64,000 nt of DNA, from NCBI RefSeq assembly GCF_007655135.1, contig NC_045130.1, positions 11,222,001 to 11,286,000 of the forward strand, in the 5' to 3' direction. Source of the DNA: Punica granatum. Lineage: Eukaryota; Streptophyta; Magnoliopsida; Myrtales; Lythraceae. This document shows positions 1 to 9,801 of the stretch, one piece after another. A model generated the notes under the pieces. That model was not told the origin of the DNA, ran no database searches, and saw only the letters and a program-made list of their open reading frames with translations. A program made the position numbers and the translations under genes. The first letter of the stretch is position 1; each line of letters opens with the position of its first letter.

Positions 1-1
1 C

Positions 2-765
2 TCCTCCACCCTCTCCGCCGCCTCCACCTCCGACGACTCCCTCAACGCCCTCTCCACCACCGCCCTCCCTCCCCCTCCCCCTCCGCCCCTCCCTGATCTC
101 TCCTTCTCCTTCTCCTCCTCCTCCTCTCCCGCCGCCCCCATTTTCCCCGACGACTTCTCTTTCACCCCCGTAAGCTCTCCGCTAGCGTGATTTCTTCACA
201 TGTGCAATTATTTGTATTTTTGATAATTTTTAAAATCGAAAAATGTTCATGACTAAGTTGTGGGTGGGTGCAGAGCGATGACGTGGCCGAGCTAGAGTGG
301 GTCTCGCGCTTCGTGGACGACTCCCTCTCGGACGTCGTCATCCCGGCGAACTCCGTCGCCGGCACCCTCGCCGTCCGCCCTGACGCCACCGCATTCTCCG
401 GGAAGCCCCGGACCAAGCGTTCGAGGCCGGTCTGCGGCAACGGGAAGCTGACCGAGGAGAACTCCGCGGACGCCGGGGTGGAGGCGGCGGTGCGGCGGTG
501 CACGCACTGCGCGTCGGAGAGTACGCCGCAGTGGAGGACGGGGCCGCAGGGGCCGAAGACGCTATGCAACGCGTGCGGGGTGAGGTACAAGTCTGGGCGG
601 CTGGTCCCAGAGTACAGGCCGGCGGCGAGCCCGACTTTCGTGCTGACCCAGCACTCCAACTCCCACCGGAAGGTGATGGAGCTGCGGCGGCAGAAGGAGC
701 TGTCGCGGCAGGAGCAGCACTACCGCTACCAACAGCAGCAGCAGCATGACTTCCAGGTGTGCTGA
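2..765 (+). CDS. GATA-type zinc-finger transcription factor, class A (5' end outside window)
   Basis: Two exons are visible: 2-169 (frame starts at base 2; the true start lies left of the window) and 274-765, ending in TGA. The intron 170-273 has GTAAGC and TGCAG borders and keeps the frame. The visible product is 219 residues. Exon 1 is rich in Ser and Pro with acidic patches (DD at several sites), as in the N-terminal activation region of class A plant GATA factors. The single type IV zinc finger is C-X2-C-X18-C-X2-C, with Cys at about visible residues 132, 135, 154 and 157 (CTHC and CNAC pairs, with TPQWR and [10 protein letters not shown] between). It is followed by the basic tail GVRYKSGRL. 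The C-terminus has a Gln run. A basic patch (KPRTKRSRP) precedes the finger and could be a nuclear signal. X18 spacing and one finger near the C-terminus point to GATA1/2/4/12-like proteins that bind WGATAR sites; the exact member is not resolved. Confidence 0.93.
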
Positions 766-1215
766 GGAGCCGACAAGTGTCATCACTGCGTCCATAGAAG
801 CTTCAACATCTTCTTCTTCTTCTAGAGATTACTATAGAAATTAAAATCATCAATCATTTCTGAGTATTTCTCAAGAGTCTATCTTAGAGCTAATGCTTCG
901 CCATGGCAATAGAGGAGTGAAGCAGACGACTGAACTGAAACTTTTTTGAATTTTGGGCTGTAAATCGTAATTGGGTCTCTCTCTGTCCTTTTGTTTTGCT
1001 AGATACAAATTGTTTCTTCTTTTGACTGCCATTAGAGTCCAAAACTCAACGCTTCTGAGAGAGAGAGAGGGGTGACTTTTCGTGATGAGAAGGTAACACA
1101 TTGCACGTGATGGCTACTCTGCCTATGAGCCTGAGGGGAATATTCTTCCTCCCTAAATAAAAAATAAAATAAAATAAAAGGTTTATTAAAGGAAAATTAG
1201 TCGCACCGAAAATTT

Positions 1216-1545
1216 GGCCATGTCTCTACTCCACTTAATTTCACTTATTTTCAATTCAATAACACAATTATTTTTTTCTTTTTTTTCAATTTTTTAACCA
1301 TTCAATTCAATTTTTAATATTAAATTCTCTCAATTATTTATTACTTTTTCTACAATTCAACAACACAATTATTATTTGCTCTAACTATTCATTACTTTTT
1401 CCACAATTCAACAACACATTACTTTCTCTCAATTATTCATTATTTTTTCACATTTTTTCCTATAATTTAACCGCGCAATCATTACAAGCCAATTAAAATT
1501 AAAACTCAACTCTACTCAATTTTAAAATCAAATACAACCTTAATG
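1216..1545. repeat. MITE-like AT-rich repeat, copy 1
   Basis: The segment contains repeated phrases of the type CAATTCAATAACACAATTATT and CAATTATTCATTAC. It ends with ACTCAACTCTACTC followed by AAATCAAATACAACC, a kind of terminus common in small non-autonomous plant DNA transposons. A related segment lies at 4078-4432. Borders are approximate and no target duplication was identified. Confidence 0.35.
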
Positions 1546-2375
1546 CTGCCCGGACTAACAAAAAAAAGAAAAAAAAAGGTTTATTTTGACTGAATTAATC
1601 AGAATCAAATTGAACTTCTGGATACATGAGTTTATACCGAAATTTTTAATGCTGCTCAGATTGAAGCGAAAGTAACCCCATGCTGCCAATGGATGGAAGT
1701 GCTACTGTAGTAGTCCAGAAAAATCATGGGGTTGGGAATCCCCGGCGCGGAAGGGAAGCTCACCTGAACTCCACGAGGAGCTCGCCGAGTCCGAACCTTT
1801 GGTTTAGGACTCGACGAGCCCAGCTTTGATGGTGGGAACTCTGAGTTGTCGGCCTAGACTAGGCCCTACTTCTTGGGCCTCAATCAAGCCCAGCTTCGTA
1901 GGAGTAAACACTGCCTGGATCATTGGGCTGGGTGTGCTGGCCCAAAAGCGAGGCCCACACTTGGAAAAACCAAGCTGGACCTTGTGGGTCAAAGAACCCA
2001 AACAACAGTAGGAATGTGCCTTGGGGGAGTTCATTGATAAATCCCCCTTCATTTCGATGTATAAGCGTAAGTTTTTCCCTGTTCTCAACCGAGAAAAAAT
2101 AAAAGCAAAAAAGAACCCCACCCAAAAAAAAAATCACTATTCACATTTAGACCTTGATTCTGTTTCCCAAGCAAACGTGGAATTGGAAGTTCATTGAGTT
2201 ACGCGGAAGGAAGTTGCGCCAGGTAACTCGATGAACTGTCAATTTCATGTTGAATTGACCTTTCAATTTGGTTATTTGTTTCAATTTAAGTTCCTTGGTG
2301 AATTAACTTTAACAATATTTTGTTGGTGTCATATTCGATATAATTTAGTTATTTGTTCATATTAGTTTTTTGCAT

Positions 2376-2399
2376 GTGCCTTGCACGGGTTTTTTCTAA
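2376..2399 (+). mobile_element. Helitron-type 3' end (candidate)
   Basis: A perfect 4-bp stem GTGC/GCAC with a CTT loop (2376-2386) is followed after 9 nt by CTAA (2396-2399), fitting the hairpin plus CTRR end of Helitrons. The next base is G, not the usual T, which weakens the call. The 5' end was not found. Confidence 0.35.
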
Positions 2400-2748
2400 G
2401 GGATTTTTTAATCAATTTCTATAGCTTAATTTTAATGAGTATGCAAAACAATTCCATTTCATATGATTATTCTAAAATTAGATATTTATTTTAATAATAA
2501 TTACGAACTTAAAAAATATTTTCGAGTTAGTCATTAGAATTGGAAGTTAATAGAACATGTTTATAGAGTGATGTAAATTCTAAAAAAAAATAAAATTAAC
2601 AATTAGATTTTATGAATTATTTCTCATTTTATTGAAATTTTATGTCCATGCTAATCCTAGTAATTGTATTAGTGATTGTAAATTAGAAGAATAACTAACA
2701 ATAACTTTCTAGTAGAGAATCTTTAACACACACACATATATATACACA

Positions 2749-2777
2749 CTAGGGTATTACTCCGCGCGTTTTCGTGG
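2749..2777 (-). mobile_element. Helitron-type 3' end (candidate), minus strand
   Basis: Read on the minus strand, an imperfect CCACG/CGCGG stem (about 2762-2777) is followed after about 9 nt by CTAG and then T (2752 down to 2748). This matches the hairpin-spacer-CTRR-T layout of Helitron termini. The element body would extend to higher coordinates; its 5' TC end was not located. Confidence 0.35.
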
Positions 2778-3849
2778 GTTGAAATTTTTTCATTAATTTG
2801 ATTGCTTTATCGTGGTAGTTTGGTAATAACCAATCTAAAAATAATTGAAATTAATGATAAAATTATTATATTTAACATTTATGAACTATCATTTAATAGT
2901 AAATGATTCAATTTTTTTCAAAAATGTACTAATTAATATTTTATATGGCATAAAAACTAACATTTCTCACGTTAACCTTAAACTAAATTATCGATGTTTG
3001 TAATTACGAAAACCATGATTACAATATAATAGGCCTTGAGTGGCCAGCTAATTTTAAGTGTACTAACTTTACTTGTAATAGGATCGATTTTCATTAAAAG
3101 TATTTTATAATCATTGTAACTTTACATTTCATAGGAAAATAAAAGGCATTTCCAAGATCCAACATTAAATAAAAAGAAACTATTTAAATTGGTGATAAAT
3201 TAAAATGGAGTTTTTTTTTTACAAATTCGTTGATTTTAGGTGATTCGGTGTTTGTTCCCTTAAAGCGAGGTCTCGAGTGAAAGTTTTGTAATTGGAGAAA
3301 ATCCACAATCTGCAGACATTTGTCTCTTTAATGGACTAACCTTGCTTGAATCTAAACTAATCGCATCTATTGAACTTTTGAATAATTTATGGTACATACA
3401 AAAGAGACTATTTAACTGGTGGTAAAATGAAATAAGCTATTTACCATCACAGTGTGTTTTTAGTTAGTTTGGCGTTTATTTCTCTAGAGCAATGCATAAT
3501 TATGAGATTTTGTAATTGTAGAAAAATCTATGACCGTAAGAAATTTGTTGACTATTACATCGATCTTGCTAGAACCTAGATTATTAGAACTCATTAAACT
3601 TTTCAGTATTAGGCGGTGCACACCAAGAAGAAAAAAATGGCTTTCGTGGATAAATTAAATTAAAAAATAAAAATATTAAGAAATTTTTAAAAAGAGTGAG
3701 AGTAGGGAAAATTTCCCCACTGTTCTTGTGGAGGGGACGAAACCATTTTCATTGTTGTGCATAATATAATATAATATCATATCATATCATACAGTGGACT
3801 TTTTACAAGATTTGAAACAAAACATATAAAAATTATCCATGAATTATTT

Positions 3850-4045
3850 ACGATGCGTTTAGTTTTAGAGTTAAAATAACTTTGATTTTGATTGTGGAAA
3901 ATGACAAATGTTGTGTAGTGTGTTGATTTAAAGTTAAAGTTAAAATTTTTTACTTGAGAAATGTGTATTTTTGTTGTATAGTGTGTTGAGTTAAAGTTAA
4001 AGTTAAATTTTTTGTGATTTTAACCCCGAAAACAACCGGCCGTTA
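3850..4045. repeat. MITE-like element with internal tandem repeat
   Basis: The left end (CGTTTAGTTTTAGAGTTAAAAT) resembles the reverse complement of the right end (ATTTTAACCCCGAAAACAACCG), giving diverged terminal inverted repeats. Inside, a unit of about 60 bp containing GTGTGTTGA(T/G)TTAAAGTTAAAGTTAAA occurs twice (near 3917 and 3980). No target duplication was recognised. Confidence 0.35.
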
Positions 4046-4077
4046 CATATGGAATAATCCAATTTTGTATAGATATA

Positions 4078-4432
4078 TATGCTTCGTTTAATTCAAAAAT
4101 AATAATTCCATTCTACTCTACTTTACTCTATTATTCTCTCAATTTAACAACATAATTATTACCTTTTGTTATCGTTTTTTCAAATTTAATAATAAATTAT
4201 CTCACATACTTTTCCTTAATCATTAAATTAATTTTTTAATACTAAATTCTTCCAATTTTTCATTACTTTTTTTGTCTTTTTTCCAAATTTACATTAAATT
4301 CTCACGTACTTGTTTTCCTAAACTATTATTACAACTAAATTTTTAATAATAAATTCCATAAACTATCTTTCATCTCCATTTCATGGAGTGAAGTAGAGTT
4401 ATAACTCTACTTTGAAACCAAATACACACATA
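4078..4432. repeat. MITE-like AT-rich repeat, copy 2
   Basis: The segment runs from GCTTCGTTTAATTCAAA to TTTGAAACCAAATACACAC, which are near complementary, and shares inner phrases (CTCAATTTAACAACATAATTATTAC type) with 1216-1545. This suggests a related non-autonomous DNA element. Borders are approximate. Confidence 0.4.
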
Positions 4433-6542
4433 ATTTTATTTATCCTTTAAAATTATCATATTTATAATTAATTGTGTATATTTTGAAATATATGTTATTA
4501 TATTAATGTAATTTAGTAGTAATTTGTTGTTTAAAAGAATTTATTTGTAATACATAAAATTAACTATGTAAAATATGCTCTATTAATTAATTGAGTATAT
4601 ATCATAATTTTACTTATTGTGTAGAATTACAATATTCATAATTGATTATGCACGTTTTGAAATACATGCAGTTATATTAATATTATTTGGAAATATATAT
4701 AATTATATTCATATGATTTAGTAGTAATTTGTTGTCTAAAAAGAAATTCTTTATAATACAGAACATTATCTATGTAAAATATGGTCTATTGATTAATTGA
4801 GTAGATATTATAATTTTACTTATAGTGTAGAGTTGATTGTGCACATTGTGAAATATATTATATTAATATTAAGTATTTACATTAATTTAATTTCACACAT
4901 TTCATGATTTGACTATAAGATATTATTTATTTTACGATTCTATCCCTATTTATTAGTTTCTATTCAAGTTTATATATACATAGATTTTATGTGATAATAT
5001 ATAATTAATTTTTAAAAAATTAAAATTTATCTCAATAATTAATAAATTTATCGAAATATGTAATATTTTTGAAAGAGACAAGTGTTCTATAGAAACAATA
5101 CCTGAAAATTCATATTTTTTCATAATTTCGTTACCTATTATAAATTTTCCAACACCATAATTCTTGCACAATATCTTATTACTAAAAAAATTTTAGTTTT
5201 TATTATGCTTATTTAGTCAAACATACAATTTGAACATATCCTTTCTGCTTATATTTATTTTTCTTATAGTTTTGGTCCTTTAAGTTTGGCCTTCAGTCAA
5301 TTTTGATCCCATAAGTTTCAAAAATACCGAATCAGTCCTATACTTTTGATTCGGTAGATACTTTTGGTCCATTCCATGATTGGTCATTATAGAACTGCTG
5401 ATGTCAATTTCACAGCGTTAATTTTCTCAACGTGAAAATTTTTTGTTGGCTGAAAATTTAAAAGTTTACAAGAGAAATTAAAAATAGATTAATAAAAATT
5501 TACAATCTTTTTTAAACCCTAGTGGGCTGGGTGCTCGCAAGTTGGATCAAATAGAGGGACTCTTATTTTGGAGGCTCGGTGGGTTCACTAAAAACAAGGG
5601 GCAGATGGAAAGGGACCCCCTAGGGAACTGGTCCCTGTCTCCTCTCTCTTTATCAAGGAGAGTGTCACGACTCAAAATTTCGATAGAACTTTTCCTAAAT
5701 TTCATCGAATCCATTATCATATAAAAACTTTTCACATAAAAACTTAGTTATCATAAATTTCCAAAGTATATAACCAATCAATCAACTCTAATAGGTATAT
5801 ACACTTTTCCGGAAATTTCTTTTTCGCTCTCACATCAGTGATACAATTAAACAAAATCTTCAGGTCGTAACATTCTAAAGTCCATTATATACAGAAAGGA
5901 TATCTATTAAATAACTAAGGCTCCTACCTAGTCCTCCAAGCTGATCCCCGATATCAAAAAGTGGTTTTTCCGCACAATCAGAAGCTTATCTGGAAAAATG
6001 TATGCAGGATGTGAGCTGCATCTCAGTGAGCACTAAATTTCAAAGCAAAATGAATAATATTAAGAGATAAATATATTTTATACAACCAAATATTCATATA
6101 GATAGTAGTAGCATAACCAAGTCTATCAATTAATTCACCAACACGACATATTAGAAAATACGTACAACTAATTACTAAGTTCATTCATCAACAATCAATT
6201 GCCCTTATAACCATATAAAACTATTATTAGAATTAACATTTAACCCAACATCATCTTGCACTCATAGCCTAACTAAATCAAATTAGCAACAACCTGTCTT
6301 CCACATAATAATTCAGACAGTCATAACAATTATCACATTTACAGCAATCCAACCAAACAAACAATACACATCACAACCAAATCAATATAGCCATAGGGTT
6401 GCATTTCCTCGTAACAGAGTTATGACGGTACCGTGACCCCGCACATCTCGCTCATACCATTCTAAACTTCCAATATCCACATCTCATAAGCGGGGGCCGC
6501 CTATTAACCTTTGGCTGTAAGAGTTGACCTCAATTTATATTC

Positions 6543-6756
6543 CGCCGGGTCTTAGCGGCCGATCAGGCCCCTTTTTCAATTTCGCCGGGTCCAACGGCCG
6601 ATCAGACCCCTGTTTATATTTCGCCGGGTCCAGCGGCCGATCATGCTCCAATTTATATTCCGCCGGGTCCAGCGGCCGATCAGGCCCTATTTGTATTCCG
6701 CTGAGTTCAGCGGCCGATCTGGCCCATTTTGTAATCCGCCAGGTCCAGCGGTCCCA
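6543..6756. repeat. Tandem array, about 39-bp unit, six copies
   Basis: Six copies of a unit beginning CGCCGGGTCCAGCGGCCGAT start near 6543, 6583, 6622, 6661, 6699 and 6737, spaced 38-40 bp; the last is partial. The units are GC-rich in an AT-rich setting. The spacing is close to a codon multiple, which creates an open frame with a Ser-Gly-Arg-Ser periodicity, but the array lies inside an LTR-like unit and is not taken as a gene. Confidence 0.85.
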
Positions 6757-8177
6757 TGGTTATAAACAACAATCACAAGCACAGTCAACTGCAACCAGGC
6801 CATCACACATCATAAGCCCACACCAAATCCTTATTCCCAAATTATCACAGTTCCGTATACACAAACACAACCACAATCATTTTCCAATTGAATCACATTA
6901 TCGTCATATTTTTCTTACGCAAGCCACATACTCAATCATACTGTATATCCTAAATCAAGGTGAAACATAAAAGGCCATATTTCTCAGATCCTTTCCCACA
7001 ACATTGCAAGACCGATTCCTTAATCTAACTACCACTATATTCGTCTTAAATAATTTATATAATTATAACACATAATTTCACAAGGAAATAGTGTATTCAT
7101 AAAACATACTATAATTATATATATAATTTCACAATAGAATGAAGTACTCACCGAATCCCAAAAATTATTTCATCAAGTTCGAGCTTTAGAGTTGCATGGT
7201 TCCCCTCTCCTCGATCCCAATCAACTAAACACGTAGCAAGGAACCAAATTGTAACGTATATTCACAACATCATGTTACAAATTATACCTCTTGATCGTCC
7301 ACTTATCCCTCGTATCAAGCCACATCATGTTGGTGTTACAAGAAGATCGATCAGACCCTAATTATAGCTACACCACTAGCAATAGCTACATAGTATACAG
7401 AAACCAGGATTTCAACCCACTTAGAATATTCCAAGGCAGCAATACAATCTTTCTTTTTTCTTTTTTTAATAAAGAAATTCCTACCCCTTCATCTCTGCAA
7501 TTAAACTAATAAATCTTACTACCTCTAATTTTCATCTCATAATTAATTCAAGTCAATAAGGCAGAAACTTAGATAAAATGTAATGACTAACGAAGTAACT
7601 AAATACATTACTAAAACAAGGAAATCGGAATTAAAACTCAACAAAATCCCTTTTCGATTCAGTTAACCCTCATCGAGAAGCTCCAAGTTAAGTCTTGCCT
7701 TTAATTTCTCTGACTGGTGGCCCGACTAAATCAGCCCCATGAACAAGTCCATCTCTTAACTAGTAGAAAAGTGGAATTCTAGCAAATTAACCAACCAACT
7801 TCCCAACAAGACTCCTATATGATCAGAATAAACACTATCACTCGCTCTTTCTATTTATGCATATAAGCTAACCTTGCTTTGCTCCACACCACATTAATAC
7901 TTAGATTTAATAGAAAGAACATGATCGAAGGAAAGGATAACTCAAACAACATGAATTCAGCAATACATACCTCATATGCCCATAAATTAATCAATTAAAA
8001 TCTAAACACTTGCCCTTGGAATGACTTGCCACCACTATACTCTCGGCATAATCCATCATTTCTTATGTTTTTCTCTACTTTCAGCCCATCTCTTCAGCTC
8101 CATCCTGAACTCTCGTCCAGCTCTCACTTACTATCTCTCTCTCTGTTTTCTCTCGAGCAAATCCTCTTCCTCCCCCT

Positions 8178-8551
8178 TCTCTCTCTCTCTCTCTCTCTAC
8201 AGCTCTATTTTCTTCTTCCACTATCCCAGCCAAAAACAGTGCAAAGGAAAAGAAGGAAGAAAGAAAAAAAATGAAATGGCAAAAGGAATGGCGGTGGCAG
8301 GATGGTTTAAGGGATGGCGGTGGAAATGGATTGCTTGGGGAGGAAGAGGGCCACGTGGGGCCCTTTCTTTTTTTCTTTTTTTTTTTTTTTCCTTCAGCAA
8401 CGTAACACACACATATATATATATAATAGCATATGTATGTATAGGTATGTATGTTTAAAAAAAAAAGTGCCGGGTCTTACAATCACATATATATATATAT
8501 ATATATATATATGCATATGTGTATGGATGATATATATATATATATATATAT
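8178..8551. repeat. CT and TA microsatellites at the LTR 3' end
   Basis: A CT run at about 8178-8198, an A/T-rich stretch with TA runs at about 8412-8425, and two longer TA runs at about 8486-8513 and 8530-8551 occur within 400 bp. Open frames across this part are low-complexity and not credible genes. Confidence 0.8.
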
Positions 8552-9073
8552 TTTAATACTAGGTCTCACAAAGAGAAAGAGAAGGGTGAAGAGATTCGAG
8601 GGAACTCTCTTTTCAGGCACCTGTAATTCTCGATTTGGTTATCCCCTCTCCCATTCTCTTTGTTGTATAAAGACAGACGAACAGAGGAGGATTGAATCGG
8701 AGCCCAAGAGAGAGAAGAAAAGGGATCATGGGCTCCCCTTTCTTCCTATCCCTCCCTCCCGACGACCTCGTCGATGCCTCGATCTGGTCCCCTCGCTCGG
8801 TGACCACTTAGCCCCTTAGAGCTATTTAAAAAAAAATTATTTTATCATTTATTTTTTCTTTTACATTTTTAAATGTTTTGATTTCCATCCAATACAAATT
8901 TATCACATGAACACATTTATCAGCGTGAAGTCCACAATAACAGCTCTGTAATTGTCCATTACGGATCAGACAAAATATCTAACAGACTAAACATATTTAT
9001 TTGGTATTTTTAAATCTTATAGAACCGAAATTGACTAAAGACTAATTTTATACGGCCAAAATAGTAATTTCCC

Positions 9074-9801
9074 TTTATTTTGTGTTATATGTATTAATTA
9101 TCTACTCTTCATTATGCAAAAATTGATAAAATTTTATCGCGCGTATCAACTAGTTTCTCTAATTTTGCTAGCCATCCCTCCTCCAACTAATAAATTCCTT
9201 TTATTTCCTACATCTATTCTTCCTTTTATTTCCTTTTATTTTAGTCGAATTTGCTGAGAAAAATTTTCATTTGGTTTCTCATCTTTCCAAAATAACAAAG
9301 AACCCAATGAATTTTTTTTTTCCAATGAGACCATCGAGTTATTTGTGTGCGTATATATTGTGCTCACGATTCACGGATGTCTTGAATTTTTGGCATATGG
9401 TTAGGTTCCAACTGGTTCGGCTAGAGTCTGTATGCATGTACAACCCAAGTGCTGGTTGATAATGCGGTATATTCAATGGGAAAAAGAAAATGCAGGGTTA
9501 ATATTGCAAAATATAGCAACTGGAGGAGCAGAAGTAAGAAGAATGAAATTCATAGAAGTGCATTGCCGCCAAGCTGAAATTATGTGGGGGCAATTTCGAG
9601 GAGAATCAAAATATAGGGGCATATCAGAAAAAATAAAATTACTGTGATCTTGTGTAATCTCCTCTCAACAGCGTTCTCCGTCTCGTCTCCCCCATATCAA
9701 ACCGCACAGCGACTCTCTCTCTCTATCAGTCAGATCAGACGAACCCCTTGGCGACCAGTCTTTTCAGAAAACCCTAGCGAGAGCTTGCTTAGTCGGTGAC
9801 G
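9074..9801 (+). promoter_or_regulatory. Upstream region and 5' UTR of the NOT1 gene
   Basis: The region between the Mutator-like element and the NOT1 start codon is AT-rich to about 9650 and then becomes C/T-rich (CTCTCTCTCTATCAG near 9714-9729), a common feature of plant 5' UTRs. ACCCTAGCGAGAG precedes the ATG by about 35 bp. No clear TATA box is seen. A Helitron-like CTAGT end may lie near 9150, but its hairpin is weak. Confidence 0.5.

Larger units (their letters stand above)
766..5262. other. Intergenic, AT-rich, repeat-derived
   Basis: This stretch starts with the 3' UTR of the GATA gene, which has a short CTT-type microsatellite near 807-821. No coding gene is supported. A GC-richer island at about 1730-2010 carries many GGCCCA/TGGGCC words but no long open frame with recognisable protein features. 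The rest holds the MITE-like and Helitron-end features listed separately, plus A/T-rich low-complexity DNA (for example ATAAT/ATCAT repeats near 3765-3792). Confidence 0.7.
5663..8570. mobile_element. Solo-LTR-like unit (probably Ty3-gypsy type)
   Basis: The unit starts TGTCACGACTC at 5663, a common start of plant gypsy LTRs, and ends AGGTCTCACA at 8570; a shorter alternative end, GGGTCTTACA, lies at 8481. The flanking pentamers GAGAG (5658-5662) and AAGAG (8571-8575) differ at one base, so the target duplication is only probable. Inside are phrases common in such LTRs (GTGAGCTGCATCTCAGTGAGCAC near 6010, GTACTCACCGAATCCC near 7147), a 39-bp tandem array, CT-rich DNA and a GTGGGGCCC patch near 8355, but no gag-pol coding sequence. 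I read it as one LTR left after recombination, lying inside the inverted-repeat element. Confidence 0.55.
5263..9073. mobile_element. Mutator-like TIR element, interrupted by an LTR insertion
   Basis: About 200 bp at the left end (from 5263; phrases TTTTGGTCC, GTCAATTTTGATCCCATAAG, AAAAATACC) is matched in reverse complement by the right end (about 8880-9073; GGCCAAAATAG, GAACCGAAATTGAC, GGTATTTTTAAATC). The right terminus reads GTAATTTCCC, like the GGG(T)AAATT ends of the other Mutator-like elements in the window. Possible target copies are TTTATTTT at 5254-5261 and TTTATTTTG at 9074-9082. Without the LTR unit at 5663-8570 the host element would be about 900 bp, non-autonomous, with no transposase. 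Left terminal bases appear worn. Confidence 0.6.

Noticed and set aside
268..273. Open frame of the GATA gene beginning with GTG at 268
   Set aside because: The bases 268-273 are the end of the intron (TGCAG acceptor). The real frame continues from exon 1, which is cut by the window edge.
1790..1960. Clusters of GGCCCA/TGGGCC here and at about 49790-49960, seen as promoter site II elements
   Set aside because: No gene starts next to either cluster, and the words are common in decayed plant repeats.
6524..6970. Open frame with Ser-Gly-Arg-Ser repeats
   Set aside because: It is a by-product of the 39-bp tandem array inside an LTR-like unit, where the spacing is close to a multiple of three. 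No start context or domain.
8021..8819. Several overlapping open frames on both strands
   Set aside because: They run across CT, A and TA microsatellites at the end of an LTR-like unit and have low-complexity products.
9130..9152. Helitron-like end ATCGCGCGTATCAACTAGT
   Set aside because: The CTAG-T is present, but the CGCGCG stem is too weak to support the call.
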